Source: Flammula alnicola
Taxonomy: Eukaryota; Basidiomycota; Agaricomycetes; Agaricales; Strophariaceae
NCBI GenBank assembly: GCA_015499995.1
Contig: JADNRV010000182.1
Location: 1 to 64,000, forward strand
Direction of reading: 5' to 3'
Length of the DNA: 64,000 nt
This document shows positions 1-9,517 of this stretch, in pieces. Each line of letters begins with the position of its first letter. Positions within the stretch are counted from its first letter, which is position 1. Below the pieces are notes generated by a model. That model was not told the origin of the DNA, did no database searches, and saw only the letters and a list, made by a program, of their open reading frames with translations. Both the position numbers and the translations under genes were made by a program.

Positions 1-891
1 TTCCGTGATAGTGACTTCCACCGGACCTTGGAAGGCATGAAAGCCCTCAGGACCATTCTCGCAGCTGCGGGTCATCTGTGGCCCCAGGATCATTTGGTTT
101 TTGGGGGCTACGAGGGTTGTCTGGCGGCACTGGGCATTCGAAGCGGACGTGGTGACTACTGTGCTCAATCCCAGCTTGGTTTTTCGAAATACCCAGCTAA
201 ACATGATGTTCGCTATGACGGCATTCGGCAGGATCATTGCGAGTCGGAAGGTAGAATCTGAGGCGTAGACGTCAAACCAGACAACGGCTGCGATACAGGA
301 AAGAGTGGCGATTCTAAAGTTTATCTGAATCGTAAACTGCGAATAGGACGCCGAAATGAGTGGAAAGAAATACTTACAGGTAACAGATTTGGCAACTTTG
401 TAGGAGAGCTTTCGAAAATGTCGGAAGCGATTCTCCAAGTATGAATCTCCGATACTTCGCCTGCACGGATGTTTTCTCATGGGTCTCCGGGTAGTTCTTG
501 CAAACACCATATGTGATGGCCAAAAAAACACAAATGTGGTTTACCATGGGCCCAATGATGGTGACTCCGAGGAATTCATGTTGGACTTTTACGTTGCAGT
601 AAGGTGAGCCGGGAACTTGTAAAGGTACGATGCCGGCTGTGGATGTAAGACTGCCTCCAAATGCTGCCAACCAGAGCAAGCCAAAGATAATGACTACCAA
701 TCGGTTCTTGCCCCACACTGCGCAGACACGGACGTACGACAGGAGCATCGTGGAACCCGCAGTCAGACTGTATAGGAATACCACCCCGTATATATATCCT
801 CGGCAGTTGTGGATCGGGATGGCTAGTTTCAAATTGAAATAACCCTATGAGGTCATGGAATAATTTGACGACGAAGGGTACTCACTTAGAC

Positions 892-2551
892 TTGGTTGTG
901 TGGGCCGAGGCTGTGCCCGGCGTTACGAGTCCTTTTGTTATATCACGTATTGTTCCGACTTGCTTTCACCATCATTTTATAGCCCGTACCCTTACCAGGG
1001 CATATACTGGCTGAGCTGCGGGTTAGAGGTGACTGGATATTGTGGGTTACGGCGGGTACGGGTATCCCACACGGGACGTAGAGTAGAAATAAATAAATAA
1101 ATATATTATGATATTTAAACTACATAAGAGTCTGAGCGAGCCGAGAGACATCAGGCCTCAGGGCTTCAGTGGGGAAGAGGAAAGGGCAAGCGGTGGTGCC
1201 ACCAGCGGCACTTTGGGCGCCACGTGGTGATGATGTGGGAAGGCAGATGCGGTGGTGAAAAAGGTGAGTACGGCGTCACTGCGTGGCGTTCAGCAAGTGG
1301 CGGCATCGTCGTAATAGTTGGAGGAGGCCTCGGCGGCATCCTTTTGTTTGCTCATGCACATACAGCGGCGGCCGCGAAGGAGGTGGTGAAGTGGCGAGGT
1401 GGTGCTGGCATCGAGCATCGAAAGCAATCCACCTCTGGCTCGCTCTTGAGTGCGAGGGAGGTAGAGAGGTGGTGCCAGCGTCGAAAGGCAAAAAGGAATC
1501 CACCTCCATCTCGCTCTTGAGTGCGGGGAAGGTGGAGAGGCAGTGGCGGCATTGAAAGGCGAAAAGAGTCCACCTCCATCTCGCTCTTGAATGCGAGGGA
1601 GTGGACGATGCGGTGGTAGTGTTGAACAAAACGAATCCACCTCCAGCTCGCTCTTGCATACAAGGGAGGTGGAGACGTGGTGGCGACATTGAAAGGCAAT
1701 GGCAAGTCGCCTCTGCATCATCTACAACCTGCAGAAAGGTAGGTTAGTAAGTGTTCGAAGAAGTAAAAGATAAAAACAAACACAATCGCATTTGCGACGC
1801 ACCTTGTGGGCCTCCCAATCCTTGGGGGCCCTCTGTGGCTTTCTACACCTTCAGATCTCATCAGAAAACTAACCGACATCCTCAGATGAGGGGAGGGGCA
1901 AGGGGGGGCTGGTGATGTGGCGATTCATTCGAGCCCATATCGTAGTTATCTAAAAAGTATTAGAAATTAAAGATTTAAATAAAATAAATACAATACTTAC
2001 CGTTTCTTGAGCTTTCTGAGAGGCGGAGGAGGCATGGGCGAGTGTATGGTGGTTGAACCAACAACTGTTGGGCGTTGTTGATGGCTCCTCCGGCATTTGC
2101 CGAGGTAATTGCCAGCAACGAAACACATCCGAGCAATGATTAATGACGTTGGGGATCTAAAAATAAATACACTCCATCATTCGCGTCGCATCCATCCCTT
2201 CACGTTGCCCTCCTGCCTGCTAACTGCACGCATCCTCCCGCCATTGATACCACATGCAAACTTTGTAATTATATAATTTCATGTGTAACAAGCCCAAAAA
2301 AATGTACTATAGTATGTACATTATAATGATAACCATGACATTTCACATGACCTTCACACGTCCATGGGAATTTCAATTAACACCGAAAAGGCACACACAT
2401 CGGACAAAGCATCAAAACTGATTATAAATATAAAGATGCCATCACTCCATCATTCCGAAATAGGAAGGTTGTTCCTGCGGTATTCCAAGCGTAACGCATT
2501 TTTCTGCGGAGGGTTGGGTAAAAAGAACGACTCCTATAAATAGGACTCGTA
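892..2551. mobile_element. 1.66-kb unclassified mobile element, copy 1
   Basis: A 1660-bp segment near-identical to 23628-25287; in reading I saw one base difference (C/T in the GTGGYGAGG stretch near 1395). It is flanked on both sides by the dinucleotide AC (890-891 and 2552-2553). Removing it together with one AC restores an in-frame exon of the host gene. No long terminal inverted repeat is visible, but the right end (2542-2553) is the reverse complement of GTTACGAGTCCT at 922-933. Long open frames on both strands come from an internal minisatellite and show no transposase or reverse transcriptase motif, so it looks non-autonomous. A 2-bp duplication of AC does not fit Tc1/mariner, which duplicates TA. 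Class unknown. Confidence 0.7.
1431..1700. repeat. Minisatellite of about 69 bp inside the mobile element
   Basis: About four imperfect units, each opening with CCACCTCCATCTCGCTCTTG or a close variant, at about 1431, 1500, 1570 and 1638. The period stays close to a multiple of three in places, which keeps several frames open on both strands; on the minus strand they read as repeated Arg/Trp/Ser-rich blocks (RARWRW). I treat these frames as by-products of the repeat, not genes. The same array occurs in the second copy at about 24167-24436. Confidence 0.75.
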
Positions 2552-2908
2552 ACAAACCGTCTCCAATATTGCGCAACACAACGTCGCCATTCTTGTGCAA
2601 AAATAAGTGAGCTGCTTTGAAAGCAGTGGGCGAGACAGTAGCTACCTGGAGAGGGAATATATAAGAGAAAGAGGTCTCATTCCATGGTTCCGGACAAGCT
2701 GATAGTCATGCCCCATGTTAGACCCGATATCCCAAATGAAAACCTAGAAGTGAATATTATTCAATATATCATTCAGCGAGTTGAGCTGACGAACGCTCAA
2801 CGATCCAACGGTAACATAGGTTGCGATGTTATATCTCGAGGCAGAGATTGGAGGTAGGAAGGTCGTTGGCGGCAGTGTTACACTCATCCAGTCTGTCGCG
2901 TTTTCCAT

Positions 2909-3754
2909 ACTCGCAATGTAGTGAACAAGACGCCAGGGAGCCGTCGTGATTTGGGGAAATATTATGAGGGCAGCTGCAGTGTCCCCATTAAATATATTTG
3001 CCTTATAGAGGACACTAGTTCGTCTAACGGCGGCCAGTGGTAGCCAGACACCATTTAAAAATGACAAACACCCACAGCTCTATTTTTGGTTATCAAGAGA
3101 TGGTTCAAAGTGGAAGAGAGCTGAGCGCTGAGCGCTGATTCTCGTAGCTTGAAGCGCTGTGTGATCGTCACGGATCATGATACTGATTTTCATCCTATGC
3201 ACGGACTCTGATTCTCGAGTGTGCCCTAAAAATGAAACAATCTTGCTTTGATTATCTCTTCCCGAGGTCCACCAATACCTGTGTTTCTTGATATCCGGCA
3301 ACTACTTTTCTTGTGTCTTCTTCATTCTGTCATCTTGTTGGATTGATCAATCAAGGACATTATGATTGATACAGTCTGCATGCTTGCTCCGAGCGGCCTT
3401 TTGGCTATCATATGTCAGGAATAACGAAGGTTTCATTGGCATCCATAAGATCGATGTGCAGGTGAATGCTGGAACGCCCATTGTGACTCGGCGATGGTGA
3501 GTAAATTGTTGGTGATGCGGCCACTGCGATATCTCAGAAGGCATTTTGATATCGATGCAGGACTCACAATTCGTGGCCCGAAGGAAATGCCTTTACCAAT
3601 ACTTCATTTATATATTACTAATCCAGGGCTTCATGGTGCATTAATACTGGCAACGAATTCCTATAAACCTTAAATTAATTGTCCAGAAAATAAGGAAAGA
3701 AGTTGGAGAGGCGGCAACTAGAAAAGAAAGAAAATTCGGTGACTACCTTGCTTG
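2909..3754. other. Stretch without a supported gene
   Basis: Lies between the start of the DUF6533-type gene and the frameshifted pseudogene. Minus-strand open frames of 65-73 codons occur at 3080-3301 and 3347-3544 but show no recognisable motif and no convincing splice continuity with the pseudogene. The lost 3' part of that pseudogene may have lain here. Confidence 0.4.
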
Positions 3755-4420
3755 TCAGGAAACACAAGAATTAATCCGCGTACCGGTGAAATTGAACATG
3801 AACGTTGCACCGTTCTGGCTCATCGCATTGGCCAGGCTATTAAGAGCTCCCCATCCTGATCCGAAGGCGGACTGAACCAATGGATCGGGTGAATTGATCA
3901 GGATGGAGAGCTGGTCAAGAGGAGCGTTTGCAAAAGGAACATATGGGATCGAGTCTTTGAAACAAGAATGTCTGTCCAGTGATAACGGTCGCATTCATCG
4001 TGATCACATGCGGCCCGTCAACCCTGCTCGCAGAATAACCAATTGTTTTCCCGCGGACCAAAAGGTGTACTTGCACCAATGTTGATATTGTCGATGAAGC
4101 ACTCCCAGGAAGGGTCTAGCACTCCGGACGTGTTGCGAAGATTGTTTGACTCATAAATTCGTATTTTGATCCTGTATCTATCGTTCATTCAACAACTCGA
4201 ATCAAGTGCACGGAGAAAGACGCACCAGTAAATGCATAGATAAGACTTCCATTTGAGTTGATCCCATGTAGCATACTTCGGTATGGGGTCCCGAGATTGG
4301 TTTGGAATTGCCTTGGACTTGAAGGCCCGGAGCGACAAACCAATGGCCGTCATAAGTGATAGCAGGATCGGTATCGTCTACAACAACCCAGAGAGTGTTT
4401 TCCTTGGATGCGCCCGACAT
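3755..4420 (-). pseudogene. Frameshifted relic of a fungal single-pass membrane/secreted protein gene
   Basis: Minus strand, starting at 4420. The pieces match, in order, a pattern common in agaricomycete transmembrane proteins: VVVDDTDPAITYDGHWF, then LHGINSNGSLIYAFTG, then SGVLDPSWECFIDN..NNWLFC, then DGPHVITMNATV..GQTFLF, then IPYVPFANAPLD and a final FNFTG before a GT. These blocks fall in different frames within single exons: a shift lies between the first and second blocks (about 4290-4340), another after NNWLFC (about 4020), another after GQTFLF (about 3965). At least three independent shifts make sequencing error unlikely. Function of the intact family: unknown to me. Confidence 0.65.
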
Positions 4421-4997
4421 TCCAGGTGGTTAGACTACGATTTACGAAGATGGTAGAAGACTGTAGAAGATGTGAGAGGTGAGTCCACAACAAGTTGTTG
4501 AATGTCCGGATCCAAAAGCAGTGAGCACTAAGCTTTCAGCAGCAATGCATGACATCTTGAGATGTTATTGAGGTCTCTTAAAATAATGAACACGGTGACC
4601 ATTTGGTGAGAATATGAAGGCGACACGGAGCGCTGAGGGCCTGAGGCGAAGCCAAAATGCAACTCAGGCAAAAACTTGGCAACCCCAGGATCGTGTTTGA
4701 CTGGAGTGACTGAAGTAAATAGTTCCGGAAGTTCGGCACCTGCGGCTATTGTTCCGGTCATGGTTTCTTGCTGCGGGGGTCGGTCATGCCAAGAGTGGCG
4801 GAGTCACAGCGACCAACGCGGACGTCCTCCCGAAGCAGCATCCGCATCCACCTCAAGAGCCAGCATCGTCGCCGACGTAGGACTATACGCATTGCCCATC
4901 ATCGAAGGATCAGGTGAGGCACATCGTTGACCTATCGTTAGAATGCCAATTCTAATCATGGAATGGGAAGTAGTTAACTTGGACAAAAGGAGACAGG
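4421..4997. other. Intergenic stretch, no supported gene
   Basis: Two short minus-strand open frames (4528-4761 and 4804-4986) have no recognisable motif. The stretch separates the relic gene from the divergent F-box gene and probably holds the F-box promoter. Confidence 0.35.
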
Positions 4998-6605
4998 ATG
5001 TTAGGATTGTTGCAGAAAGCTCTCCTCAAGATGTGTAACCCAACTTCGAAGATAATAATGCCCGCAGACCCGGACCCTATGCCTCCCCCTATCCAACCAG
5101 CTACTCCGCGCCCAGTCATGGAATCATTGCAAACAAGGATCCAGGAACTCAGAATCGACGAGAAGCACCCATGCTCGCCGAATCCGTCTAACTCTGACCC
5201 AGGACAGCCAACAGCGTTACCCGAGATGACTTTCCAGCTCCCGCCAGAAATCGTGGCCGAGATCTTCGCAATAACTTGCCATGCAACGTCTTACAAGTTC
5301 CAAGCAGACACGCGTAGACATAAGAGGACGACGCCTCTCATACTGGGGAGCGTCTGTCGAGAGTGGCGGGAACTCGTTTGGTCGACGCCTCATATTTGGA
5401 GCCACGTCCCTCTGGTCCTATCATCGTCGAGATACGATACGCAAACAGAACTTCTCCGGGATTGGTTATCTCGGTCTGGAGTCTGCCCCTTGGTCATAAA
5501 CCTATTATTTCAGGAGGAGTCAGAATGGTCGGACAGGATACCCATGGAACTCATACAACTGCTCATTTCCGTCTCCCATCGCTGGCGCATCATCAATTTC
5601 GTGCTTCCGGAATCGTGGTACACGATACTGGACGAAATAAAGGACAAATTCCCCCTCCTGATGAAGGTGTCCACACAGCCACTGTGGTCCGACTGCGGCC
5701 TCTCGCCATCGAAGCGCAGGCGACTCACCCTCTTCGAATCTGCCCCTGTTCTCCGCGACCTCCACCTGAATGGGTACTACCTCTCAGACGTTAATGTACC
5801 CTGGAAACAGCTAACGCTGTTCACTCTGCAGCACGTCTACCTCGACGAGTGCTTCTTGGCCCTATCGAAAACACCTAATGTCAAATTTTGCCGGATCTAC
5901 ACTATCCTCGAAAACGACGTCGGTCGGAGCGTCCAGGACATTTCTATCAAGTTACTATTTTTGGAGCAACTTATCATTTATAGTGCGATTTGGGACGACA
6001 CGACACGACTGTTCTCGCATATGTCCCTCCCCGCGTTGCATACTTTGGAGTTCTCCTCCCCACAAGACGACTTAGTAGTCACGAGTATACCGGCGCTACT
6101 CCTTGGTTTAGGATGTCAGCTCCAGACATTGAAGCTGAATGAACTCCAGTTCAATGAGGAAGAGGCTGGCATGATTGACTGCCTCCGCAATATCCCTTCC
6201 CTCACAGTACTGGAACTTGATTTGAAAGCTTCCAGCGTTCCCGTCTGTAATTTCTTTCTTGATCTTCTCAAGCCCCAATTGCCCGTTGACAATGAGAAGG
6301 AGGCACCAATCCCAGTGTATTTCCTACCGAAGTTGAAGCAGTTCACGTTCTCTGGACCAATCGTTCCCAATAAAGAGGGATTTGACGAGGCTCTACTCCA
6401 GGTTCTCCAACTACGGCGGAACTCGACGACATCAGCCGCGGACGGGCTTGCAGAACCCTTGCCTGGACGTCTGTCGTCTTTCGATGTCAAGACAGAGATC
6501 AAGTACGAGTATCCCCTCACACCCGGAATCGAGAAGAAATTTGTTGACCTGGTGGACGGCGGCTTGCGTCTGAGCATCGTTTTCAACAGTATTTCCTGGT
6601 TGTGA
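4998..6605 (+). CDS. F-box-like / leucine-rich repeat protein, single exon
   Basis: A 535-residue uninterrupted frame. An acidic, Pro-rich N-terminus is followed by an F-box-like block at about residues 76-130 (LPPEIVAEIFAITCHA ... LILGSVCREWRELVWSTPHIWSHV), then degenerate leucine-rich repeats to the end (for example LQTLKLNELQFNEEEAG, LTVLELDLKASS). F-box proteins of this type bind Skp1 of SCF ubiquitin ligases through the F-box and present substrates with the LRR part; agaricomycetes have hundreds, mostly unstudied. The first ATG is used here, but Met-12 or Met-21 are also possible starts. Unlike the F-box genes at 39-45 kb it has no intron, and its sequence is not close to them. Substrate unknown. 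Confidence 0.85.
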   Translation: MLGLLQKALLKMCNPTSKIIMPADPDPMPPPIQPATPRPVMESLQTRIQELRIDEKHPCSPNPSNSDPGQPTALPEMTFQLPPEIVAEIFAITCHATSYKFQADTRRHKRTTPLILGSVCREWRELVWSTPHIWSHVPLVLSSSRYDTQTELLRDWLSRSGVCPLVINLLFQEESEWSDRIPMELIQLLISVSHRWRIINFVLPESWYTILDEIKDKFPLLMKVSTQPLWSDCGLSPSKRRRLTLFESAPVLRDLHLNGYYLSDVNVPWKQLTLFTLQHVYLDECFLALSKTPNVKFCRIYTILENDVGRSVQDISIKLLFLEQLIIYSAIWDDTTRLFSHMSLPALHTLEFSSPQDDLVVTSIPALLLGLGCQLQTLKLNELQFNEEEAGMIDCLRNIPSLTVLELDLKASSVPVCNFFLDLLKPQLPVDNEKEAPIPVYFLPKLKQFTFSGPIVPNKEGFDEALLQVLQLRRNSTTSAADGLAEPLPGRLSSFDVKTEIKYEYPLTPGIEKKFVDLVDGGLRLSIVFNSISWL

Positions 6606-7082
6606 GAGGGAAATGGTCAACGGGTCCGGTGAAGTGGATACTTCGTCGCTTGCAATCTAACGGAGATCGAGTCCCCCCTGGCGCTCGTCAGGTACATCCA
6701 GACTCTCCTTTGCCGCCGTTCGAACAACGACGCCCACAGTCGATGGTTGGCAGAAAACTTCGAATTGAAGGGCTCAAGACTGTCGACAACTTCACGAACA
6801 AGACGTTTAGGAGGGATCGAAATGGTCGAGAAATGATGGAAGTTGCGTGAATAAATAGTGTACAGTAGAGCAGTAGAGGTGTACCGTACAGGACCTCAGC
6901 AGGAACAATTGATATTCTACAGATACGTGAGACGGTGAGATAACCAATATAACTCCGTGATTTCGTCGTCAAGCTCGACTGATCTACCCAAGAGAGCGGG
7001 CGTCCACCGAACTTGCCACTCTACCACTCACAAGGAAACTCGGATTCGAAGGTGTCCGCCTGTCGGGTCACAGACGCAACCC
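6606..7082. other. Intergenic stretch between convergent genes
   Basis: Presumed 3' regions of the F-box gene (plus) and the small membrane protein gene (minus). Short frames on both strands carry no motif. I see no RNA gene or repeat here. Confidence 0.4.
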
Positions 7083-7717
7083 TCACTTCTTTGATTTTGA
7101 CCCAAACATGCTCCTCTTTTTCTTCTTCTCCTCGCTGGATGTACTTTTCACACTTGAGCCTGACACCTCTCGCTCTATCGGATGCGCTAGTACACTCTTG
7201 CCAGGGCTGGATGAATCGTTTCGGCGGATTGAAGCCGATTGCATAGCTTTCACAACGCCGCTGGATAATCATAGCAAAAAAGGTGTCACCAAGAGGATGG
7301 GTTGTTGTAGAAGTAACGCACCGTTGTGTCGCGTCGACATAATCCTCGCGGTCAAATCGCTTTGACGTCTTTATGGACACTCCCGAAGACGTAACATGTA
7401 AGCCTTTGGATTTAAGGCTGGCAGAAGGTGGGGGAAGTTCTGTGAGCAAGGATCTACATGTGCACAAGACCAGCACTCACGACTCTTGGGTTGACGCAAC
7501 GCCCTCGTTGATTGTCTTCGTCACGAATATAATTGCATAAATTACACCTGCGAACACGCCAATTGTCTGTCAACGTCGCATGAGTTATTCCAGTACTATA
7601 TAATAGAAAGAGGAACCAACCGCAAGGAGAGAGAACAGATCCAGCCTATTTTAAAAGTATCAATCACCCACATTTCGTAAAATGCAGCAAGTTGGAAGAA
7701 ATGAATTACCAGGCCAT
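7083..7717 (-). CDS. Small single-pass membrane protein, 130 aa, five exons
   Basis: Exons on the minus strand: 7710-7717, 7621-7645, 7481-7566, 7322-7417 and 7083-7260. Together they give 393 nt with consistent phases, all GT-AG. The predicted protein starts MAWLDLFSLLATIGVFAGVI, giving one strong N-terminal transmembrane helix, continues with a conserved-looking block (ESLKSKGLHVTSSGVSIKTS, then RFDREDYVDATQRGVVKAMQ), and ends in a Ser/Lys-rich tail (KKKKRSMFGSKSKK). The first exon is only 8 nt and the second 25 nt, so automated tools would easily miss the start. I do not recognise a named function; the block after the helix resembles a small conserved fungal membrane protein. It is probably anchored with the basic tail in the cytosol. 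Confidence 0.75.
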
Positions 7718-8147
7718 AACGGATCACGATGACGCAGTCGGCGGTTGGTGGGGTTATTTACAGTAAGTGGAAGAGTTTTTGTGGTATCAACGAGCGCTAA
7801 ATGTTGGTGTAGGCCGTGCCGAAGGTTACAAGTAAACAGGGAATGGGTTAAGGTTGTAGTTGGAAGGAAAGAACAGCGATGCCAATCCAACACCGCCTCA
7901 CGACATTGTCGATGACGGTCGTGGGAACCAAAGTAGTCGCGTGTCTGTTGAAACATATCCAGCCGGAGTTTGCCGAGATAATCTTGGCTCGTGTGGCGAT
8001 GCACTCCTCCAGACTCCTCCGTGGACCGTAACTTACGTTTTGACGGAGAAATCTGTATTAGTGACTCTTATAATCAACAACGAGGGAGATAATTACCAAG
8101 TACATAGTATCATGATGTAATTAAGCACAAATCTCGGCCCAGAACTA
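7718..8147. other. Intergenic stretch
   Basis: Upstream of the small membrane protein gene. An 86-codon plus-strand frame at 7860-8120 is low in motif content and unsupported. Presumed promoter region of the minus-strand gene, followed by the MITE. Confidence 0.35.
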
Positions 8148-8297
8148 CTGTACCATTTCGACCAAGTGTTCACGTCACGCATCACACCGGGAAAAAAAGA
8201 CCTTTTTTTTATTCGCCTTAAATCAAAAGAAAAATTATCGGCCTCCTCGGGGAGGCAAAATTCCCAAAATCGTGAACACTTGGTCGAAATAGTACAG
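8148..8297. mobile_element. 150-bp MITE of Tc1/mariner type
   Basis: The two ends are near-perfect inverted repeats of about 27 bp: left CTGTACCATTTCGACC... at 8148-8174, right its reverse complement at 8271-8297, with one mismatch seen. Each end is bordered by TA (8146-8147 and 8298-8299), the usual Tc1/mariner target duplication. The interior is A/T-rich with a T-run and encodes nothing. The short length, inverted ends and TA borders together define a miniature inverted-repeat element. Confidence 0.85.
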
Positions 8298-8556
8298 TAG
8301 TACTGAACGTGACCTAAAGTATGTTCCAAAGAGACAGTGGACGTCGAATGTGCTCAACTGAGTTAGTATATACAGTATGTATATTACAGTTCGGATATGA
8401 CCCTCATAGCCTCAGCTATTATTTAATCTCTCTGCAAGGCTAATTTTTCTGGCAAGTTGCGAGCACTCCCTCCATAGCCCCGTGAGACCCGACTGCACCA
8501 ATAGCAATTTAAGAATGACCTCGAACATGGAAGCCAGTAACAGAGGGAACTGTTCT

Positions 8557-8561
8557 GTGTC
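8557..8561. other. Target-site duplication GTGTC, left of the Ty3/gypsy element
   Basis: The five bases GTGTC just before the 5' LTR recur exactly at 18081-18085 just after the 3' LTR, as expected for integrase-mediated insertion of an LTR retrotransposon. Confidence 0.95.
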
Positions 8562-9085
8562 TGTTACGACCACCTATTTTCATTTCACCATTCATACCTT
8601 CCTTGATATTCTCGAACCTTCTCTATGTAGTACTCACACTACTACGACCTTGGCTTCCTTAAACGGACATTCTCTCTTTTCTACATTGTTACTTCTCTAA
8701 CAATGTGTGCTTCCTCCATTGTTCCCGATACGGTCTCCATTGTACTTATATCGTCTGCTTGGATACGTTCTATTCTTCTTTGCCATTGTTTCTCTTTCGG
8801 AACAATGCTTCTTTCTTCTTACCATTGTTCCTCGTTCGGAACAATGCCCTATACCTAAGTACTATAAAACCAGGCACTTGTAGTAGATAGTTTCTCCAGC
8901 TTGATCTTGAGAATCTAACTTGATTACTCTGGACCTTGAAACCTCTGAGCTCTACTTCAGACAATACCGCTAGCGGCATTCTGAACGTATTCTGAAAACA
9001 CTGAAACTTGACTTCACGGTCGTGTAGTCGTTCACTAAATATAGATCACATCTATCTTTAGTAACACTTCGCTACGACCGTAACA
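8562..9085 (+). repeat. 5' long terminal repeat
   Basis: 524 bp, TGTTAC...GTAACA. It holds three short palindromes built on CATTGTT/AACAATG at 8683-8706, 8784-8807 and 8823-8846. Differences from the 3' LTR noted by eye: C versus T in GGATAYGTTC near 8766, and T versus C in CATTGTTYCTC near 8791. It should carry the promoter of the element; CTATAAAACC at about 8862-8871 is a candidate TATA box. Confidence 0.95.
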
Positions 9086-9517
9086 AAAGATCAAGCTTGT
9101 CAAACCACCCTGCACCTTCTATTCAGCTAGGTGCACTCCGAACCCACGAAACCCGAAACCAGACCCCCGAAGTTCGTCTGGATCCTCAAGATAAAGGCAT
9201 AGACCTTTAATCTCAATTCAAGATGACGTTGAGAATTTACTCAAACAAGAAGACCCCGAACGACTGCTGTACAAGGTGAAAGATCCTGATCAGCACCGGA
9301 AGTCAATAGCACAACATCTTTAACTCCCCGGACCACAACGTCGGAATACTCCGACTATACCCCGAACGAAACCCCTGAAACAATACAAGGGTCCACACTG
9401 GACGTCTCAATCCCACCAGCCACTACAAACGACCCAGCCATCGAACAAGTCACTCAAGCATTCGAGGACCTAGACCCACACTTTGTCGACACAACTGAAC
9501 CTGAACGAGACTACGAG
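9086..9517 (+). other. Retrotransposon leader between 5' LTR and gag
   Basis: Untranslated leader. The bases just inside the LTR (AAAGATCAAGCTTG) do not match the 3' end of initiator tRNA-Met, so the primer is unknown. The gag frame is open upstream of its first ATG back to about 9285, but without an earlier in-frame ATG. Confidence 0.6.

Larger units (their letters stand above)
1..2908 (-). pseudogene. DUF6533-type multi-pass membrane protein gene, split by a 1.66-kb insertion and cut by the window edge
   Basis: I do not know the function; this is a large agaricomycete family of multi-pass membrane proteins. Minus-strand exons join in frame: 2795-2908 (start ATG at 2906-2908), 2646-2743, 2554-2591 plus 886-891, 378-822, and 1-313, which runs off the edge. 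The first exons carry the N-terminal block (YVTVGSLS / FIWDIGSNMGHDYQLV / LIYSLSR); the fourth has several hydrophobic segments including LLSYVRVCAVWGKN and ends in the family block FSKALLQSCQICYL; the last has ILPNAVIANIMFSWVFRKTK. Exon phases agree at every junction once the element at 892-2551 is removed. The insertion lies inside exon 3, so the gene is either dead or depends on splicing the element out. Assignment to DUF6533 rests on recalled family pattern. Not known: the C-terminus. Confidence 0.75.

Noticed and set aside
1224..1721. Several overlapping frames of 90-143 codons on both strands inside the mobile element (and its copy at 23960-24457)
   Set aside because: All arise from the 69-bp minisatellite; no domain, no initiator context, and the same region is open in many frames.
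8705..8890. 61-codon frame in the LTR (also at 17700-17885)
   Set aside because: It lies wholly inside the LTR and only reflects LTR composition.
9086..9105. Possible initiator tRNA-Met primer binding site after the 5' LTR
   Set aside because: The sequence does not begin with TGG and does not match the 3' end of initiator tRNA; the primer remains unknown.
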